A stretch of 64,000 nt of DNA from Macrosoma leucophasiata (Eukaryota; Arthropoda; Insecta; Lepidoptera; Hedylidae), in NCBI GenBank assembly GCA_036365455.1, contig JAWQUS010000003.1, positions 3,926,001-3,990,000 of the forward strand, in the 5' to 3' direction. The notes beneath the pieces were generated by a model. That model made no database searches. It was not told the origin of the DNA and saw nothing but the letters and a program-made list of their open reading frames with translations. Below, in pieces: positions 54,842 through 64,000 of this stretch (positions are counted from its first letter, which is position 1; the number at the start of each line of letters is the position of its first letter). Made by a program: the position numbers and the translations under genes.

Positions 54842-55215
54842 TACTTGTTTTTATATTATTTTCGCATTAACACATGCTTGTGAAATATATTTTATTTTTA
54901 AAGAAAAATGGAAAGAAAAATTTGACTTCAGGCGAGACTCGAACTCGCGGCCTACTGGGACTCTAGTCCAGCCGCTCTTCCAATTGAGCTACTGAAGTTC
55001 CGCCCGATTTGTCAAATCTTTCCTTCACATCTATTGCATTGCTTTATGGTAGCAGCAGCGCCATCTATTGCCAACAATGCTAGTTAGGACAAATCGGGCA
55101 GGACTTCAGTAGCTCAATTGGAAGAGCGGCTGGACTAGATTCCCAGTAGGCCGCGAGTTCGAGTCTCGCCTGAAGTCAAATTTTTCTTTCCATTTTTCTT
55201 TAAAAATAAAATAAA
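54842..55215. mobile_element. tRNA-like fold-back element, copy FB2 (most complete)
   Basis: Two 76-bp tRNA-like units in opposite orientation (54923-54998 minus, 55102-55177 plus), each flanked outside by the 'aaatttttctttccattttt' tail. Arms of about 110 bp surround a spacer of about 100 bp containing 'gcgccatctattgcc'. The plus unit forms 7-bp acceptor, 4-bp D and 5-bp T stems. The anticodon stem closes only with a 9-base loop. Confidence 0.75.
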
Positions 55216-55401
55216 TTACTTTTTATTCATCACTCCACCCGAAATGTTGTTAAGATTGTTGTAGAGAGGCTGCCTGCAAGAGGTGATGCGCCAATATAAA
55301 TCAACCCTGTATAATGTATTATTAAATAATCGAGCGTTTTCACTAATATTAAAAATGCCAATAAATTTGATTCAACGAAATATTGAGACACAGTGAGTTA
55401 A

Positions 55402-55681
55402 CTGGTGGTGGAGCTCAAGTGACGGAGCTCGCGGGCGTAGGCACCACCGCATTACCTAATATACTTGCCCCTAAATGGTAGTGTTCAGCAGTATCGTGTT
55501 CCGGTCCGGTGGTAATGTACGGCTCTGTAATTTCCGGCACAGAGGCATAACACCTAATGCCTCAGGAGTGGCAGCGCATCTGCATTTTGACCTCTGGTCA
55601 TTGTGTAAGTGTCTATTTACTGCAGACATCACTTAACATCAATGTGAACTGCACGCTTGTTTGCCACTTTTATTACATAAA
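55402..55681 (+). repeat. SINE-A, full-length copy
   Basis: 'aactggtggtggagctcaag' to 'tattacataaaaaaaac'. Confidence 0.86.
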
Positions 55682-55870
55682 AAAAACACAGTCACATTAT
55701 TTCCATTTCGAATTCAGAATATTATAACCGAATGGTGCGTGATCGGAGCGGATTGAAATATTGTAGGGTGTATCAGAAAATAAAAAAAAATGCCCTTTTT
55801 AGCCTATTTTTGATAAACATGTTTTTTTAAATTATAAAAATATGTTGGGATTGTTTTTTTTTTTAATAAA

Positions 55871-56080
55871 TAAATAAATACGCTTACCACTCACAGCCCC
55901 ACATTAGGTATAAACCTGTGTCGTGGGTGCCGTTGTACACATACAACACATACACAATCACCTAGACCCGAAACTAATATCTGTAGGCCATACAAATATT
56001 TGTCCCGGTGCGGGGATCGAACCCGCGACCCTTCAAATCAAACAGTCAATTCACACCGCTAGACTAACCGGGTCGTTACC
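55871..56080 (-). repeat. SINE-T2, intact copy
   Basis: Minus-strand tRNA-like head with B box 'gggttcgatccccgc', body and (TTTA)n tail near 55865. Confidence 0.87.
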
Positions 56081-56104
56081 TTGAAAGTGAAAACTACAGT
56101 GGTA

Positions 56105-56235
56105 CGTATTACGTTACCACTCCTGAGGCCTAAGTTGTTACCATGTGACCTGAACACGATTGAACTGAACACTGCCATTACCGGCAGGTGGTCCTACGCC
56201 CTCGCACACTTTAATTCTAACACCAAAAGTAAATA
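56105..56235 (-). repeat. SINE-A, decayed
   Basis: 'gttaccactcctgaggccta' to 'ggtggtcctacgccctcg' with several gaps. Confidence 0.6.
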
Positions 56236-56905
56236 AGAGTTATTCTATTTTTAATTGTTTCTCAGTTGAATAAAAAGTTACAAAAATGTCTTTATCGATA
56301 AAATGGAGCGCTCAAGTTAAAATGAACAATATGAATACACAACTAATTAGTGAACGTAAACTAATTAGACTGTTTTATTAGGTTACGGCATGCCATTCCA
56401 TTTTCCGTCATAGCTGTATAAAAACTTAAATGATCGTTGAAGAAATATCGTAAAAGAAATTTGTAAGATTATGGTTTGTTTTGCTTTTACTGAATTTTTT
56501 CACGCCATATGATTTTTCCGTAATATTTTAGAATGAGATTTCCAACAGATTTAGCATTTCGTGCACATAATTAAAGTTATACTTTACATCATATACATAA
56601 AATGTTTAATTTAGAAGGTGTCGTAAAAAATGCGCGAGGAATTAAAAATATACAAACGCGTTGCCCACACCGACAATGAAACCCGCCCGTACTTTCTTCT
56701 AAAGGTTTGTATAACCTTAACATGATTCTTCCTATGTCAAGGTTATAAATATATTAAAACTGTGGTTCTTTTAACCAGATTTTAAAACTCAGTGCATTTT
56801 TTTGAAATATTATATTTATCTGTAAAAAACACTGTATTTAAAATTATTAGCCAAGCCAAGTTTCTTTTTTGTCGGTTCTCTTGCCAAACTTACTATTAAT
56901 AATAA
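56236..56905. other. No recognisable gene
   Basis: Intron 2 sequence, AT-rich. Confidence 0.4.
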
Positions 56906-57017
56906 TAATAATGGCAACCCGTTATACGTCCCATTGCTAGGCACGAGTCTCTCCCGGTTTTTTTTGGGGGCAAGCCTGGAGCTTACTCCACCACGCTGCT
57001 CCAATGCGGATTGGTGG
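56906..57017 (-). repeat. 5S-derived SINE, 3' part
   Basis: 'ggcaacccgttatacgtccc' to 'cttactccaccacgctgctc', ending 40 bp short of exon 2. Confidence 0.75.
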
Positions 57018-57056
57018 ATACTACTATTAAAGTCAGTTATTTCAAGACTATCTTAC

Positions 57057-57157
57057 CTGTCTGTCGTATTGTATGGTGATCCGGAGTACTGACTGACAGA
57101 CGCTAGTTCTACTCCACCCCGATATATCGAGACCAGAGCCAAGTCCAGTGTCTTGCT
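57057..57157 (-). CDS. TSPN gene exon 2
   Basis: Acceptor 'gaacttctttgtttcag', donor gtaagat at 57056. 101 bases. In phase 0 it reads 'SKTLDLALVSIYRGGVEL..' to '..SPYNTTD' plus AG, giving AGA with the first base of exon 3. NTT could be a glycosylation site. It sits between a 5S-SINE piece and a SINE-A copy. Confidence 0.7.
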
Positions 57158-57206
57158 CTGAAACAAAGAAGTTCACAATCACAGTACATGTCTTGTTTTT
57201 TTTTTA

Positions 57207-57478
57207 TGTAATGGTAAACAAGCTTGCAGTTCAGCAAGCATGCACGCAAGATGACTGTATCCTATAGACACCCACACAAAGACCAAGGTCAAAATGCAGA
57301 TGCGTTACCACTCCTGAGGCCTAAGGTGTTATGCCTCTGTGCCGGAAATTACAGGGCCGTACATTACCACTTGACCGGAACACGGTAGTGCTGAACACTA
57401 CCAATTAGCGGCAAGTATATTAGGTAATGCGGTGGTGCCTACGCCTGCGAGCTCTGTCACTGGAGCTCTACCACCAGT
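57207..57478 (-). repeat. SINE-A in putative intron 1
   Basis: Reverse copy from 'tttttatgtaatggtaaac' to 'ctctaccaccagtaaaa'. Confidence 0.86.
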
Positions 57479-57659
57479 AAAAATGTTTAACATTGTTATA
57501 AGATAAAAAGTTCGGTGGGCAATTAATTGTGTACATCACTGATGATAAGTCCGTCATGTCTATATTCGCATAATAAATTAAGCTCTTTTACACGTATCTC
57601 GAATATGCTTAGACTGGGGTCGAAACAAGGGATGTGGGATGAACATATTTAATTTTTTT

Positions 57660-57745
57660 TTAACTGTCCCAGCAGTCTAGTGGTAGATGGCCAAAACTGC
57701 TACGCAAGGTTAACGAATTTAATTCCCGGGTCGGAGGCTTTCAGA
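57660..57745 (+). repeat. SINE-T1 head, decayed
   Basis: 'aactgtcccagcagtctagtgg' and 'ttaattcccgggtcgg' keep the tRNA-like frame of the head only. Confidence 0.6.
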
Positions 57746-57849
57746 GTTAAATGTGTATTATTCTTTATTAGTCGTGAGACTACTTGTAACTAAAACCCCG
57801 CGATTTTCAAACTCCCCTTTAGAGATGTGTCACGGAGACAACGGCGTAC

Positions 57850-57978
57850 TTTATAATTGCCATCTTCAATTAAATTACTATTAATTTCGTCTAGTTTCTT
57901 CGTTAATACGACATGAACAACACAAATGAACAAAAAACATATTTGCAATATTGTGAATCGCAGTCCCGCAATCTTCAT
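57850..57978 (-). CDS. TSPN gene exon 1 (signal peptide), putative
   Basis: Starts at ATG 57978 and encodes MKIAGLRFTILQICFLFICV.., a clear signal peptide (basic start, about 17 hydrophobic residues), then an acidic stretch '..KKLDEINSNLIEDGNYK'. The donor gtacgc at 57849 leaves phase 0, as exon 2 needs. Without splicing the ORF would stop after another 19 codons. An in-frame ATG eight codons upstream (58002) comes from the tail of a SINE-A. The link to exon 2 rests on phase only. Confidence 0.45.
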
Positions 57979-57990
57979 CCTACAATATGG

Positions 57991-58270
57991 TTTTTTTTTC
58001 ATGTAATGGAAGTGGCAACAAGCATTCAGTTCACATTGATGTTAAGTGATGACTTCAGCCTATAGACACCCACACAAACACCAAGGTCAAAATGCAGATG
58101 CGTTACCACTCCTGAGGCCTAAGGTGTTATGCCTCTATGTCGGAAATTACAGAGCCGTATATCACAGCCTGACCGGAACACGATAGTGCTGAACACTACC
58201 ATTTAGCGGCAAGTATATAAGGTAATGCGGTAGTGCCTACGTCCGCGAGCTCTGTCGCTGGAGCTTTACA
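57991..58270 (-). repeat. SINE-A abutting the start codon of the TSPN gene
   Basis: Reverse copy in sense with the gene. Its A-tail (T's at 57991-57999) ends 12 bases from ATG 57978. The family tail 'ttacataaaa' reads 'ttacatgaaaa' here, creating an in-frame ATG at 58002. The 5' 15 bases of the SINE are lost. Confidence 0.85.
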
Positions 58271-59393
58271 AAATTAAGTTTGTAATTAAGATATCTCTAC
58301 ACGGGTCCAGTTTCGTATTATACTTGCCATTCTGTAGCGAAAGATAAAATAAACAACGCGTGGTGTAAAATCCAGAAAATAATTCACTCACATTCCTACA
58401 TCAAAGTCGCAAACTTATATTCATAGTACCAGATAAAACACCTTGATTAATAAATTTCATCTCCGCACTAATGTGTAGCATCTTGGAGATACATTCGTAT
58501 GGTGCATAGCTTGAAATAATTGTATTGCGAATGTAGCATAATTTTCATAATACGAGCGTATGCTTTATTGTTCTAACATGTTCAATCGGAATATTATCTT
58601 TGCTATTATACTCCTGAATGGTACTTTAATCACAGATGTTTGGAACTTCATTATCATTTATTTTATCTTCATTACTAGTAATTGTACGTAAAGCGCTTAT
58701 ATTCTTTGTTTTCATTTGTTAAACTTGAGAAAACTCACCACCATTTTATATTCTGTTGCAGAAAATGCTATAGCATCAATCGCGTCGAATGTATATTATT
58801 TATTATTATATTTGTGTGCGTGGAAGAAAAAGTTTCCTATTACATGCACAATTCCGTTCATAAGTGTCAATTTTGCCTTTACATACCAAAAAATAGCATT
58901 AATAGCGCATCAAATGGTGTTAAATCCAGAAAGATGCCTTACGACTTTTTTAATATAATTTTATTTCTACACTAAAGTGTACTATCTAAAAGATGTATCC
59001 GTAAAGTGCAAAAAATATGTTTGTTAATACACGTAACTTAAATAACTACATTGTTGCGACAACAGCATAATTTTCATATTACGAGTGTTTGTAATATTGT
59101 TTCAACGCGTGCAACTCTAATGAATCACTCATGCTCTAACAACAAACTTGCATTCACAGTAGCAGATAAAACATCTTGATTAATACATTTAATTTCCATA
59201 TTAAAGTGTAGCAACTAGGAAACACATTTGTAAGGTGCAAAACATGTTTCCTTACACACGCAGCTTGAATAACTACGAGTATATTGCTGCGACAATAGCA
59301 TAATTTTCTAATTAAGAGCGTGTGCAATATTGTTTCAACGTGTGTAACCGTTATTTTTATTATCTGTGATATTATATTCCTGACTAGCTGTGC

Positions 59394-59625
59394 CCGCGAC
59401 TTCGCCCGCGTGAGAATATATGATTGTTCAGTATCTACTCGGACGAAGTCGTGGGCGCAGCTAGTATAAAAGTAGCCTTAGTTACTCCTTATTACACCAG
59501 CTATCTGCCAGTGAAAATCCCGTCAAAATCGGTCCCGCCGTTCCCAAGATTAGCCCCGCCAAACAGACAAACAGACAGACAGACAAAAATTGAAAAAATG
59601 TTGTTTTGGTATATGTACTGTATAT
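59394..59625 (+). repeat. Element G copy
   Basis: Same start, middle and (CAGA)n end as 36973-37290, without the internal duplication. Confidence 0.7.
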
Positions 59626-59626
59626 A

Positions 59627-60040
59627 TTAGGTTGGGGAAAAAGTTTCTTCGCATTTTTTAAGATAATTCAAACCATTTTTTAATATAGTTTATTTAAATT
59701 TAACTAAAGTATGTATGTACCATTTTGTTCGATAACCTTTTGCCATCTTGTAGGTAGGGACATGATCCCATTGCTATAAAAATTTTGGGACTTCTCATCA
59801 AAATACCGCGACCAGTGGATTTGGCAGTCCTCTCGTGATGTTAACCTAACATTGCATAAAGAATTCTGAAGAGACCGAAACAGGTGGAAATCTGAAGGTG
59901 CAAGGTCAGGACTATACGGCGGATGCATTAACACCTCCCAGCCAAACTCTCTTAATTTTTGCTGAGTGGCTATAGATGTGTGAGGTCTAGCGTTATCATG
60001 ATGAAACACCACACCCCTTCTGTTGATACTATCTGCAAGA
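59627..60040 (-). pseudogene. mariner transposase, C-terminal remnant
   Basis: The minus frame (open from about 60040, ATG at 60012) encodes 'NRRGVVFHHDNARPHTS' and '..MHPPYSPDLAPSDFHLF..'. The two aspartates are 34 residues apart, the DD34D signature of mariner. The terminal repeat 'ttaggttggggaaaaagttt' with a TA before it is at 59627. The N-terminal two thirds and the other terminus are missing. It lies inside the satellite. Confidence 0.9.
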
Positions 60041-60249
60041 TATCCGCAAAGTGCAAAACATGTTTATTCACACACGTATGTTCATTTATTGTAACTACGT
60101 TGCAGCGACAGTCTCATAATGTTAATATAATGAGCGTATGTAATACAATATTGTACCAACGTGCTGCCGACTTTGCCTTTGCTATTTTATCCCTGTCATG
60201 TTATGAGGTTATGTAGGTTTGAGTAACTTATAATCTTTACTTGATATTA

Positions 60250-60530
60250 CTGGTGGTAGAGCTCCAGTGACGGAGCTCGCGGGCGTAGGCACCACCGCAT
60301 TACCTGATCTACTTGCCGCTAAATGGTAGTGTTCAGCACTATCGTGTTCCGGTCAGGTGGTAATGTACGGCCCTGTAATTTCCGGCACAGAGGCATAACA
60401 CCTTAGGCCTAAGGAGTGGTAACGCATTTGCATTTTGACCTTGGTCTTTGTGTGGGTGTCTATAGGCTGCAGTCATCACTTAACATCAATGTGAACTGCA
60501 TGCTTGTTTGCCATTTCAATAAAAAAAAAA
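60250..60530 (+). repeat. SINE-A, full-length with long A-tail
   Basis: 'tactggtggtagagctccag' to an A-run of about 19, the longest in the window, suggesting a fairly recent insertion. Confidence 0.9.
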
Positions 60531-60584
60531 AAAAAAAATATAAAGAGGTCAAGTTTCTAACGTTGTTTGTTTGTTGGTAGGCAT

Positions 60585-60868
60585 AGAGCAACTCGGCTCA
60601 CCGGTCGCGGCGAACCGGAAGGGAGTAGCCATAGCGCTTATTACCGATGCAAAACAGTCTTTCATTTTTTGCGTGGGGAAATAAGTGTGACACACAGTCA
60701 CACTACAAAAATCGTCTATTACTACGAAACTCACACCTTGACTTTAACAAAATACATAAACAATTTCACGCACACGTTTAAATATCTGGGCGACAGGCAT
60801 AGGGGAAAGCCTGCATATGGCTACTCCCCTGCGGTCCACCGCGGAAGGTGGCCCGTGTTGCTCTATAT
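60585..60868. mobile_element. MITE M2, complete copy
   Basis: Ends 'catagagcaactcggctcac' and 'gtggcccgtgttgctctata'. Mirrored 'ggagtagcca' / 'tggctactcc' inside. TA on both sides. Confidence 0.75.
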
Positions 60869-61319
60869 TTGTCAGTAGCAATCTTCAAAAATACTGACCC
60901 GATCATGTGTACATAAATATGATGTGCAATAGAAGACTTCTACTTGATACAAGTAGATTCTTAATTTAATGAAACGATGGAGTCCTATGATATGTATTCA
61001 TAATAATATGAACCTATATTAACACGAGAAACTTGTATGAATAACGACTATGCAGCTAAGCCGGCAACATTACGAGCGTATGCAGAATGATATTGTCCCA
61101 ATATGTACGACCTGCATAATGCTGCTTTGCTATATATGAGGTTACGTGGGCTACGTTCGTGTGTGCACTCACGGATCTTGCAAACGCTGTTCCGTTGAAA
61201 GGCAAGGTAGTGTAAAATATAGGAAGTATTTTTATTTTTCGCAGTAACTGAATTTACTGAATTTAGAAATTAAAGCCATTACAGTGGACAGTATTTACTT
61301 ATCATCAATGTGAATGTAC
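60869..61319. other. No recognisable gene; satellite trace
   Basis: Contains the last satellite piece at 61030-61120. Otherwise unassigned. Confidence 0.4.
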
Positions 61320-61630
61320 CTGCCCCAGTAGCCTAGTGGTAGCAGGCCACTACTACTACGCTGGAGGTCCTGGGATCGATTCCCGGGTCGGGGACTATCA
61401 GAAATAACGGTTTAAAATCCTTTATCTCTGGTTTTATTGGGATTTTTCCATTTTCTGGAAGTTTCCCAGTGCCTCGGAGTTTGGTAATGTGCCCGGAGAT
61501 GGCAACAGGCTCGCCACCTGTTACATGGGTCAAAACGTAACCGGCGAATCGTGGGTGTTTGCATGTATGCTTCAATGCATGCATTTACCTCTGCCTACCC
61601 CTTCGGGGATTACAGGCGTGAAGTTACGTT
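61320..61630 (+). repeat. SINE-T1, intact copy
   Basis: Box A 'tagcctagtgg', box B 'gggatcgattcccg', full body and tail. Confidence 0.9.
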
Positions 61631-61699
61631 GAATGTACCTTGTTTCAAATTTTTATACCTTGACTTGATCGTGAACTAAAATGATTCCGACGAATTCAG

Positions 61700-62520
61700 A
61701 ACCTCCTTTTAAAGGGTTCCGTAGTAAACAAGGAACCCTTATGCCCGCTATGTCCGTCTGTCTGTCTGTCTGTCCGCGGCTTTGCGCAAAAACAATTGAT
61801 ACTCGTACTAGAGACTTGAAATTTGGCTCAAGTATACTTGTACACCTTCATCACGCCGACAAAGAGAATAAAAACATGAGACATGAGTCTGAGGGTGAGA
61901 TTCACAGACCGCAGTACGACTTTACTTTCAAGTAAAGTACACTTCGACCTGTCAAATTCCAAACTGTACTGACAGTTCTAAGCATTCTTTGCTCAAAGAA
62001 AAGTCGTAGTGCTGTCTGTGAATCTGACCATGAGTGAGAATCTTTATTTATTTTGGGTACCTCCCCACATGACAATGTGACGCGCGGATAATTTTTTTAT
62101 TTTTCGTTTTCTATATAGTGTAGGATATCGTTGCATAGGTCTTTCAAAAATGTTAGGGGTGTATTAATTTCATTTTTTCGATTTTGTTAACTGTTCGTGA
62201 CTAATTAAGCTTTAAAGTGCTATTTTTCATTAGAGTCAAGTGTCCCCCCCCTGTACCAACTAAATGGTTATTGTTAGGAATTCAAACGTTACGGCAAAAG
62301 TAGCTACATATAACGAAATTTACAGGAAAACTATTAAAAAATATATAGTAAGATACACTGCAGTTGACTTTACAAGTTTGCGAGTAATAGTCGACCAAAT
62401 GTATTTTACTCGATTTTTTTAAATATTTCCATAGGAAATATTTATTTATTTTTTCATTACATTATTCAAACCTAAAAACTACATTGCACTGCGAGTGGCC
62501 CGCACTTGACCGGTTTTTGA
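61700..62520 (-). mobile_element. M4 element, reverse and longer copy
   Basis: From 'aagggttccgtagtaaac' and (GTCT)n at 61755-61775 to 'ggcccgcacttgaccggttt'. The interior differs from 40725-41281, so it is a sub-family or carries an insertion. Confidence 0.6.
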
Positions 62521-62522
62521 AG

Positions 62523-62640
62523 TCGGTTAATTAAATCTAAGCACGTTCACGTTAACTTTAATATTGATCCGAGGGATAGACGCGTAACCTCATATAGCCA
62601 AATAGAAGGCGCTTCCAAGAGTAATGTGTTTTTGATGTTG
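62523..62640 (+). repeat. Direct repeat flanking M3, left
   Basis: 'actttaatattgatccgagg' and 'gatagacgcgtaac' recur at 63880-63998. Confidence 0.75.
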
Positions 62641-62911
62641 GAAAAGCTTATACGTTAAAGGTCTTATTCATAAAAAAACGCTTATAGAAGGTTTATAGCA
62701 TTAATTTGTTAAAATGCTCTATAAGCCTATAAATCGTTCTATAAAATTGTTTATTCATAAACGTTCTTTAAGCCTTCCATAGTGAAAATTGTTCATAGTC
62801 GAAATTTTGCCTATGTTGATATTGAAAATGACCTTATTTCGAATAAAAGAAAAAAAAATAAACGTCACAGGTGACGAAATGTGTAAAACGTGTAAAAATC
62901 GCGCGCACTTT

Positions 62912-63184
62912 CTAACATTCATGGCTACGTTCCTTTAATCGACCGCAACAACCGCGACCATGACCGCTGAAATTTCCATTTTTATGAAATAATACGCGAC
63001 CGCATTGTATCGGAGTGGATACAATGCGGTCGCGAACAGTGACGTCATTTATGACGTCAAACGACCGCTCGCGACGTCCACGGGCCTCAGGTGGAACAAT
63101 ACAAAGGGCGTTACGGTCGTTGTGGTCGATTAATGGAACGCGCCCAATGTCAATTTCAACAATCAGCTGGTGAATGTCGGCCAT
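62912..63184 (-). CDS. ORF inside M3 copy 2 (90 codons)
   Basis: Starts MADIHQLIVEIDIGRVPLID and matches copy 1 through '..VTVRDRI.STPI', then differs because a local inverted duplication (62995-63034) is inserted. About 94% identical in DNA to copy 1, with changes at all codon positions, so selection is not evident. Confidence 0.35.
   Translation of the reverse strand: MADIHQLIVEIDIGRVPLIDHNDRNALCIVPPEARGRRERSFDVINDVTVRDRIVSTPIQCGRVLFHKNGNFSGHGRGCCGRLKERSHEC
62995..63034. other. 17-bp perfect hairpin inside M3 copy 2
   Basis: Arms 'cgcgaccgcattgtatc' and its reverse complement with a 6-base loop. Copy 1 has only one arm. Confidence 0.85.
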
Positions 63185-63414
63185 ATTTTGTCTTTAAAGC
63201 ACTGCTATAGTAGGGTTATAGTATTTTAAGGTTCTGGCCTCTATAACTTTATAGTGGGCTTATAGAGTGCTTAAGCGCTAAAATGCTGTTATGAATAACG
63301 TTTTTCCTAAAGCATACTATAGCGAGGTGTTATAACTTTTTAATGAATAAGACCGTAAAACTAGAACGTAGTGAACATTGTATCCAATTGAATTAGAAGT
63401 CAAATTTCTGATCG

Positions 63415-63610
63415 TGACCAGAGGTCAAGATGCAGATGCGTTACCACTCCTGAGGTCTAAGGTGTTATGCCTCTGTGCCGGAAATGACAGAGCCTTACTA
63501 TCACCTAACCGGAACAAGATAGTGCTGAACACTACCGTTTAGCGGCAAGTATATAAGGTAATGCGGCGGTGCCTACGCCCGCGAGCTCTGCCACTGGAAC
63601 TCTACCACCT
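63415..63610 (-). repeat. SINE-A, tail missing
   Basis: 'gaccagaggtcaagatgcag' to 'ggaactctaccacctgtgaa'. Confidence 0.8.
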
Positions 63611-63879
63611 GTGAATACCACCAGGTAATGTAGATATCCATGACTTCTAGCACAGAAATCATAATAGGTACATTTTAAAGACACATGAATGAAGAGATAT
63701 TTGAACGCCAATTATATTTTACAAAGGATGTCATGTATAAGTTAGGAGTGGCAGTGAATTGAGAAATCTAGCTCTTATAAAAATCCTATAAGCTGTAGTA
63801 TTCAATTGGCATCAATGTGAACGAACCATTCCTTCTTTCTTTTTTCTTTATTGCATAAAAAACCTGAATTGGTCGTGAG

Positions 63880-63998
63880 CTAAAACAAAATCCGAGCACG
63901 TCCACCTCAACTTTAATATTGATCCGAGGGATAGACGCGTAACTACATCTAGCCAAAGAGAAGGTACTTCCCGAACAGAAATGTATTATTGAAGTTGG
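63880..63998 (+). repeat. Direct repeat flanking M3, right
   Basis: Partner of 62523-62640. The two enclose M3 copy 2 and a SINE-A. Confidence 0.75.
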
Positions 63999-64000
63999 TA

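Larger units (their letters stand above)
35957..57978 (-). other. Gene span: secreted TSPN-domain protein
   Basis: Seven minus-strand exons join in one frame. Phases at the six junctions are 0, 2, 1, 0, 2, 0, and each of exons 3, 4 and 5 has only one fully open frame. The predicted product is about 350 residues: signal peptide, about 130 residues of unknown type, then a whole thrombospondin-N-terminal/laminin-G-like domain. In known proteins this domain begins collagens V/XI, IX, XV/XVIII, thrombospondins and NELL. The spliced pattern '..LIIGYLFS' + 'GDLEQLVLV..QC' is typical of the collagen type. No Gly-X-Y exon was found, so either it continues left through introns not resolved here or the protein ends at 35957. 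Confidence 0.75.
58425..61125 (+). repeat. Decayed tandem or dispersed satellite
   Basis: A unit of about 245 bp with 'gataaaaca.cttgattaata', 'gtgcaaa..atgttt..acacacg' and 'cataattttcatattacgag' occurs near 58430-58610, 58960-59110, 59160-59345, 60036-60200 and 61030-61120. Element G, mariner, SINE-A and M2 insertions interrupt it. The 97-codon plus frame at 58682-58975 lies in this repeat and is not called as a gene. Confidence 0.55.
62656..63357 (-). mobile_element. M3 DNA element, copy 2
   Basis: About 702 bp, reverse to copy 1. Ends 'aaaggtcttattcataaaaa' and '..tttttaatgaataagaccgt'. Subterminal 'ctataag' motifs and the shared ORF are present. Confidence 0.8.

Noticed and set aside
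55102..55177. Functional tRNA gene
   Set aside because: The cloverleaf is good but the anticodon loop is 9 bases, several copies sit in fold-back repeats, and tails of the element follow directly.
58682..58975. 97-codon plus ORF
   Set aside because: Overlaps the decayed satellite, with no domain, and a second overlapping frame is equally open.

Overview
The window looks like AT-rich, intron-and-repeat DNA of an insect, most likely a moth or butterfly. This is an inference from the repeat repertoire (tRNA-derived and 5S-rRNA-derived SINEs, a Jockey-clade LINE, RTE and CR1-like LINE ends, a Penelope-like remnant, mariner, many MITEs) and from spliced genes with insect-style short exons. No bacterial or organellar features were seen.

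The main host gene is on the minus strand between about 57.98 and 35.95 kb. I could piece together seven exons whose splice sites and codon phases all agree: 57978-57850 (signal peptide, least certain), 57157-57057, 47209-47004, 43528-43326, 41683-41499, 36884-36761 and 36067-35982 (or read-through to a stop at 35957). Exons 4-7 spell out a complete thrombospondin-N-terminal / laminin-G-like (TSPN) domain with its two conserved cysteines, as at the start of several collagens and thrombospondin/NELL-type proteins. The product is therefore probably a secreted extracellular-matrix protein. Its introns are packed with transposons.

From 4.5 to 10.1 kb there is a 2776-bp near-perfect tandem duplication. 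Each unit holds a possible small three-exon plus-strand gene with a TATA box, and an antisense ORF with a signal-peptide-like start inside its first intron. The second copy carries a nonsense change. Decayed relatives of this promoter/exon unit recur at 18.9, 20.8 and 22.3-23.1 kb.

From 25.6 to 31.6 kb lies a GC-rich, nearly full-length Jockey-clade LINE with a complete ORF1 and an ORF2 broken by one frameshift. A 5'-truncated RTE-like LINE is at 16.8-18.3 kb and a shorter relative at 21.1-21.8 kb. The rest is a mosaic of about 20 copies of a poly(A)-tailed 280-bp retroposon (called SINE-A here), two tRNA-derived SINE families (T1, T2), a 5S-derived SINE, a tRNA-like fold-back family, at least six MITE-type families (M1, M2, M3, M4, M5, hAT), satellite-like repeats and short palindromes. 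Family names are local labels for this window only.
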